Below the pieces are notes generated by a model that worked only from the letters and a program-made list of their open reading frames with translations, did no database searches and was not told the DNA's origin. A stretch of DNA of 8,320 bases from the NCBI GenBank assembly GCA_020427625.1, contig JAGQOI010000027.1, positions 1 through 8,320 of the forward strand, read 5' to 3'. The translations under genes were made by a program, and so were the position numbers. This stretch comes from Phycisphaerales bacterium. GTDB taxonomy: Bacteria; Planctomycetota; Phycisphaerae; Phycisphaerales; SM1A02. Positions 6,906 through 8,320 of this stretch are shown here, in pieces; the stretch's first letter is position 1; every line of letters begins with the position of its first letter.

Positions 6906-8320
6906 CACCCGCCCGTCGCGCCTCGGCGGCATCGTGCACACGTATCTCGGGTACGACCCGAAGCGGTTCCCGAGCCCGACGCAGCCGCCGCCGGACGTCG
7001 TGTCGTCGGCGTTCGAGCACCTGCTCACCTACGGCAGCCTCCGGCGTCTGACGGACGAGGAGCTTGCGCGGGCGGTGCGCATCGATCCGTCTCAGATCCA
7101 GGGTCTCGGCCCGAGCCTCGACGCGCTCATCGCGATGCTCGAGGAGCGCAGGCGGCGGATCCTCGAGACGTACGAGACGGAGACGGTGCGGAAGCGTGCG
7201 TCCGACGCCTATCGCGCCGCGGCCGATGCGATCAGGCCGCCGTCGGCCCTCGCCGATCGCTTCCGGCGCGAGGTCGCCCGCGAGCAGATCCGCGATCTCG
7301 AACGGCTCTGGTACGCGGCGGGCGACGAGCGATCGCCGTTCGCGATCGCCCTGCTGAAGCTCATCGAGCGCCTGCGGGATCGGTACGAGGTGGATGGTCT
7401 GGCGGCGCGGTACGACTTCACGGGCCGGCGCGACCTGACGATCGAGCAGGCGATCGAGATCCGCACCGAGCTCGAGGCGATCGATGCCCTGCTCGAACAA
7501 CTGCGCCAGGCGCGGGAGACGGCGCAGGTCGGCCTCATCGACATGGAGGCGCTCTCGCAGTTCGCCGAGGCGGCCGACGTCGAGCAACTCGGCGCGCTCC
7601 AGCAGCAGGTCCGCGACTACATCCGCGAACTCGCGGAGCGCCAGGGACTCGACTCGGGCGCGGAGGGATTCCGGCTCACGCCGAAGGCGTATCGCATCTT
7701 CCAGTCGCACCTGCTCGAGGAGATCTTCGGCGATCTCGAAGCCGCCCGGCGCGGGCGGCACACCGGTCCAATCGCCGGCGAGGGTGCGGTCGAGATGCCG
7801 ACGACGCGCCCGTACGAATTCGGTGATTCGGCGGCCAACATGGACATCACCCAGTCGCTCGTCAACGCGATGCTCCGCGAGCCGCCGCGGAACGGTCGCG
7901 TGCGCCTGCGGTCGGAGGACATCGAGATCCACCGCACCCGCAACACGCCGAAGTGCGCGACGGCGGTCGTGATGGACATGAGCGGCTCGATGCGTCACAA
8001 CGGGCTGTACGTGAGCGCGAAGCGCATGGGACTCGCCCTCGACGGGCTCATCCGGTCGGAGTATCCCGGCGACTTCCTCCAGTTCATCGAGATGTACTCG
8101 ATCGCGAAGGCGCGGCACGTCTCCGAGCTGCCGATGCTGATGCCGAAGCCGGTCACGATCCACGACCCGATCGTGCGTCTCGTCGCCGACATGAGCGACG
8201 AGGGGATCACGGAGTTCGACCTGCCGCCGCACTTCACGAACATCCAGCACGGCCTGCGTCTCGCCCGCCAGTTCCTGTCGGTGCAGGACACGCCGAATCG
8301 TCAGCTCATCCTCATCACCG
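6892..8320 (+). CDS. VWA-domain partner of the chelatase-like ATPase (3' end outside window)
   Basis: The frame is open from ATG 6892 to the right edge, giving 476 visible residues. The ATG overlaps the end of the ATPase gene by 14 bases in another frame and has only a weak GGGTG site, which suggests translational coupling. The N-terminus contains YDPKRFPSPTQPPPDV (21-36) and FEHLLTYGSLRRLTDEEL (41-58), as in VWA proteins that accompany ChlI-like ATPases. A long charged helical region with coiled-coil potential follows at about 75-250. A linker has RPYEFGDSA (306-314). The VWA domain starts at about 354 and has the metal-ion-dependent adhesion site DMSGSM (Asp362, Ser364, Ser366), with Thr449 (HFTN) as the likely third ligand. 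No signal peptide or membrane helix is seen, so it is cytoplasmic. By analogy with the D subunit of chelatases it may couple ATPase movement to remodelling of, or metal insertion into, a client. That is inference. Confidence 0.
   Translation, partial: MSSRDTRPSRLGGIVHTYLGYDPKRFPSPTQPPPDVVSSAFEHLLTYGSLRRLTDEELARAVRIDPSQIQGLGPSLDALIAMLEERRRRILETYETETVRKRASDAYRAAADAIRPPSALADRFRREVAREQIRDLERLWYAAGDERSPFAIALLKLIERLRDRYEVDGLAARYDFTGRRDLTIEQAIEIRTELEAIDALLEQLRQARETAQVGLIDMEALSQFAEAADVEQLGALQQQVRDYIRELAERQGLDSGAEGFRLTPKAYRIFQSHLLEEIFGDLEAARRGRHTGPIAGEGAVEMPTTRPYEFGDSAANMDITQSLVNAMLREPPRNGRVRLRSEDIEIHRTRNTPKCATAVVMDMSGSMRHNGLYVSAKRMGLALDGLIRSEYPGDFLQFIEMYSIAKARHVSELPMLMPKPVTIHDPIVRLVADMSDEGITEFDLPPHFTNIQHGLRLARQFLSVQDTPNRQLILIT

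Noticed and set aside
5478..7028. 516-codon open frame antisense to the chelatase-like ATPase
   Set aside because: The plus strand carries Walker A, sensor 1 and other AAA+ motifs; the antisense frame is a composition artefact.
4793..7051. 752-codon plus-strand frame running from the protease 5' end through the ATPase gene
   Set aside because: It crosses two real genes and the divergent promoter region, and its translation is Arg-rich without domains.
6895..8250. 451-codon open frame antisense to the VWA gene
   Set aside because: It covers a region with an intact MIDAS motif and family-conserved segments on the plus strand; the antisense product shows no domain.
1..8320. CRISPR arrays, tRNA or rRNA genes, insertion sequences, integrases, riboswitches
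   Set aside because: I saw no regularly spaced repeats, no recognisable structural RNA sequence, no transposase-like frames and no intergenic gap long enough for a riboswitch; the longest gap is about 130 bases.

Overview
The window is GC-rich throughout and gene-dense, with short intergenic gaps and Shine-Dalgarno-like sites before several genes. It looks like a bacterial chromosome. A periplasmic adaptor (membrane fusion protein) next to an ABC permease points to a diderm host. The base composition and protein families would fit groups such as Planctomycetota, Gemmatimonadota or Acidobacteriota, but the sequence alone does not settle the phylum. I see no insertion sequence, integrase, CRISPR array, tRNA or rRNA gene, and no obvious break in base composition.

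Layout: (1) Positions 1-2460, plus strand, hold the end of an export operon. It contains the C-terminal half of a large FtsX/MacB-type ABC permease, cut by the left edge, then after 7 bases a 401-residue HlyD-type adaptor starting at a GTG. The cognate ATPase and any outer-membrane partner would lie outside the window. (2) Positions 2485-5353, minus strand, hold a two-gene operon read right to left: a one-domain peroxiredoxin, then after 22 bases a 793-residue Lon-related ATP-dependent protease. This operon converges on the export operon, and a small perfect hairpin sits on the border. (3) Positions 5354-5483 are a divergent control region with a good minus-strand -10 box and two short inverted repeats. 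(4) Positions 5484-8320, plus strand, hold a chelatase-like (ChlI/MoxR-type) AAA+ ATPase overlapping by 14 bases a large protein with a von Willebrand factor A (VWA) domain, cut by the right edge just inside that domain.

Functionally, the first operon most likely exports or moves a lipid or small molecule across the envelope. The central operon pairs peroxide removal with proteolysis and looks like a stress-protection unit. The right-hand pair resembles the motor and VWA halves of magnesium or cobalt chelatases, but no pigment or cobalamin gene is visible, so its client is unknown. It shares a control region with the peroxiredoxin-protease operon, which makes a link to protein quality control or metal-centre maintenance worth testing. 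I found no clearly undescribed system. The most interesting items are the uncharacterised AAA+/VWA pair, its divergent arrangement, and the altered nucleotide-binding motifs of the Lon-like protease beside an intact proteolytic dyad.
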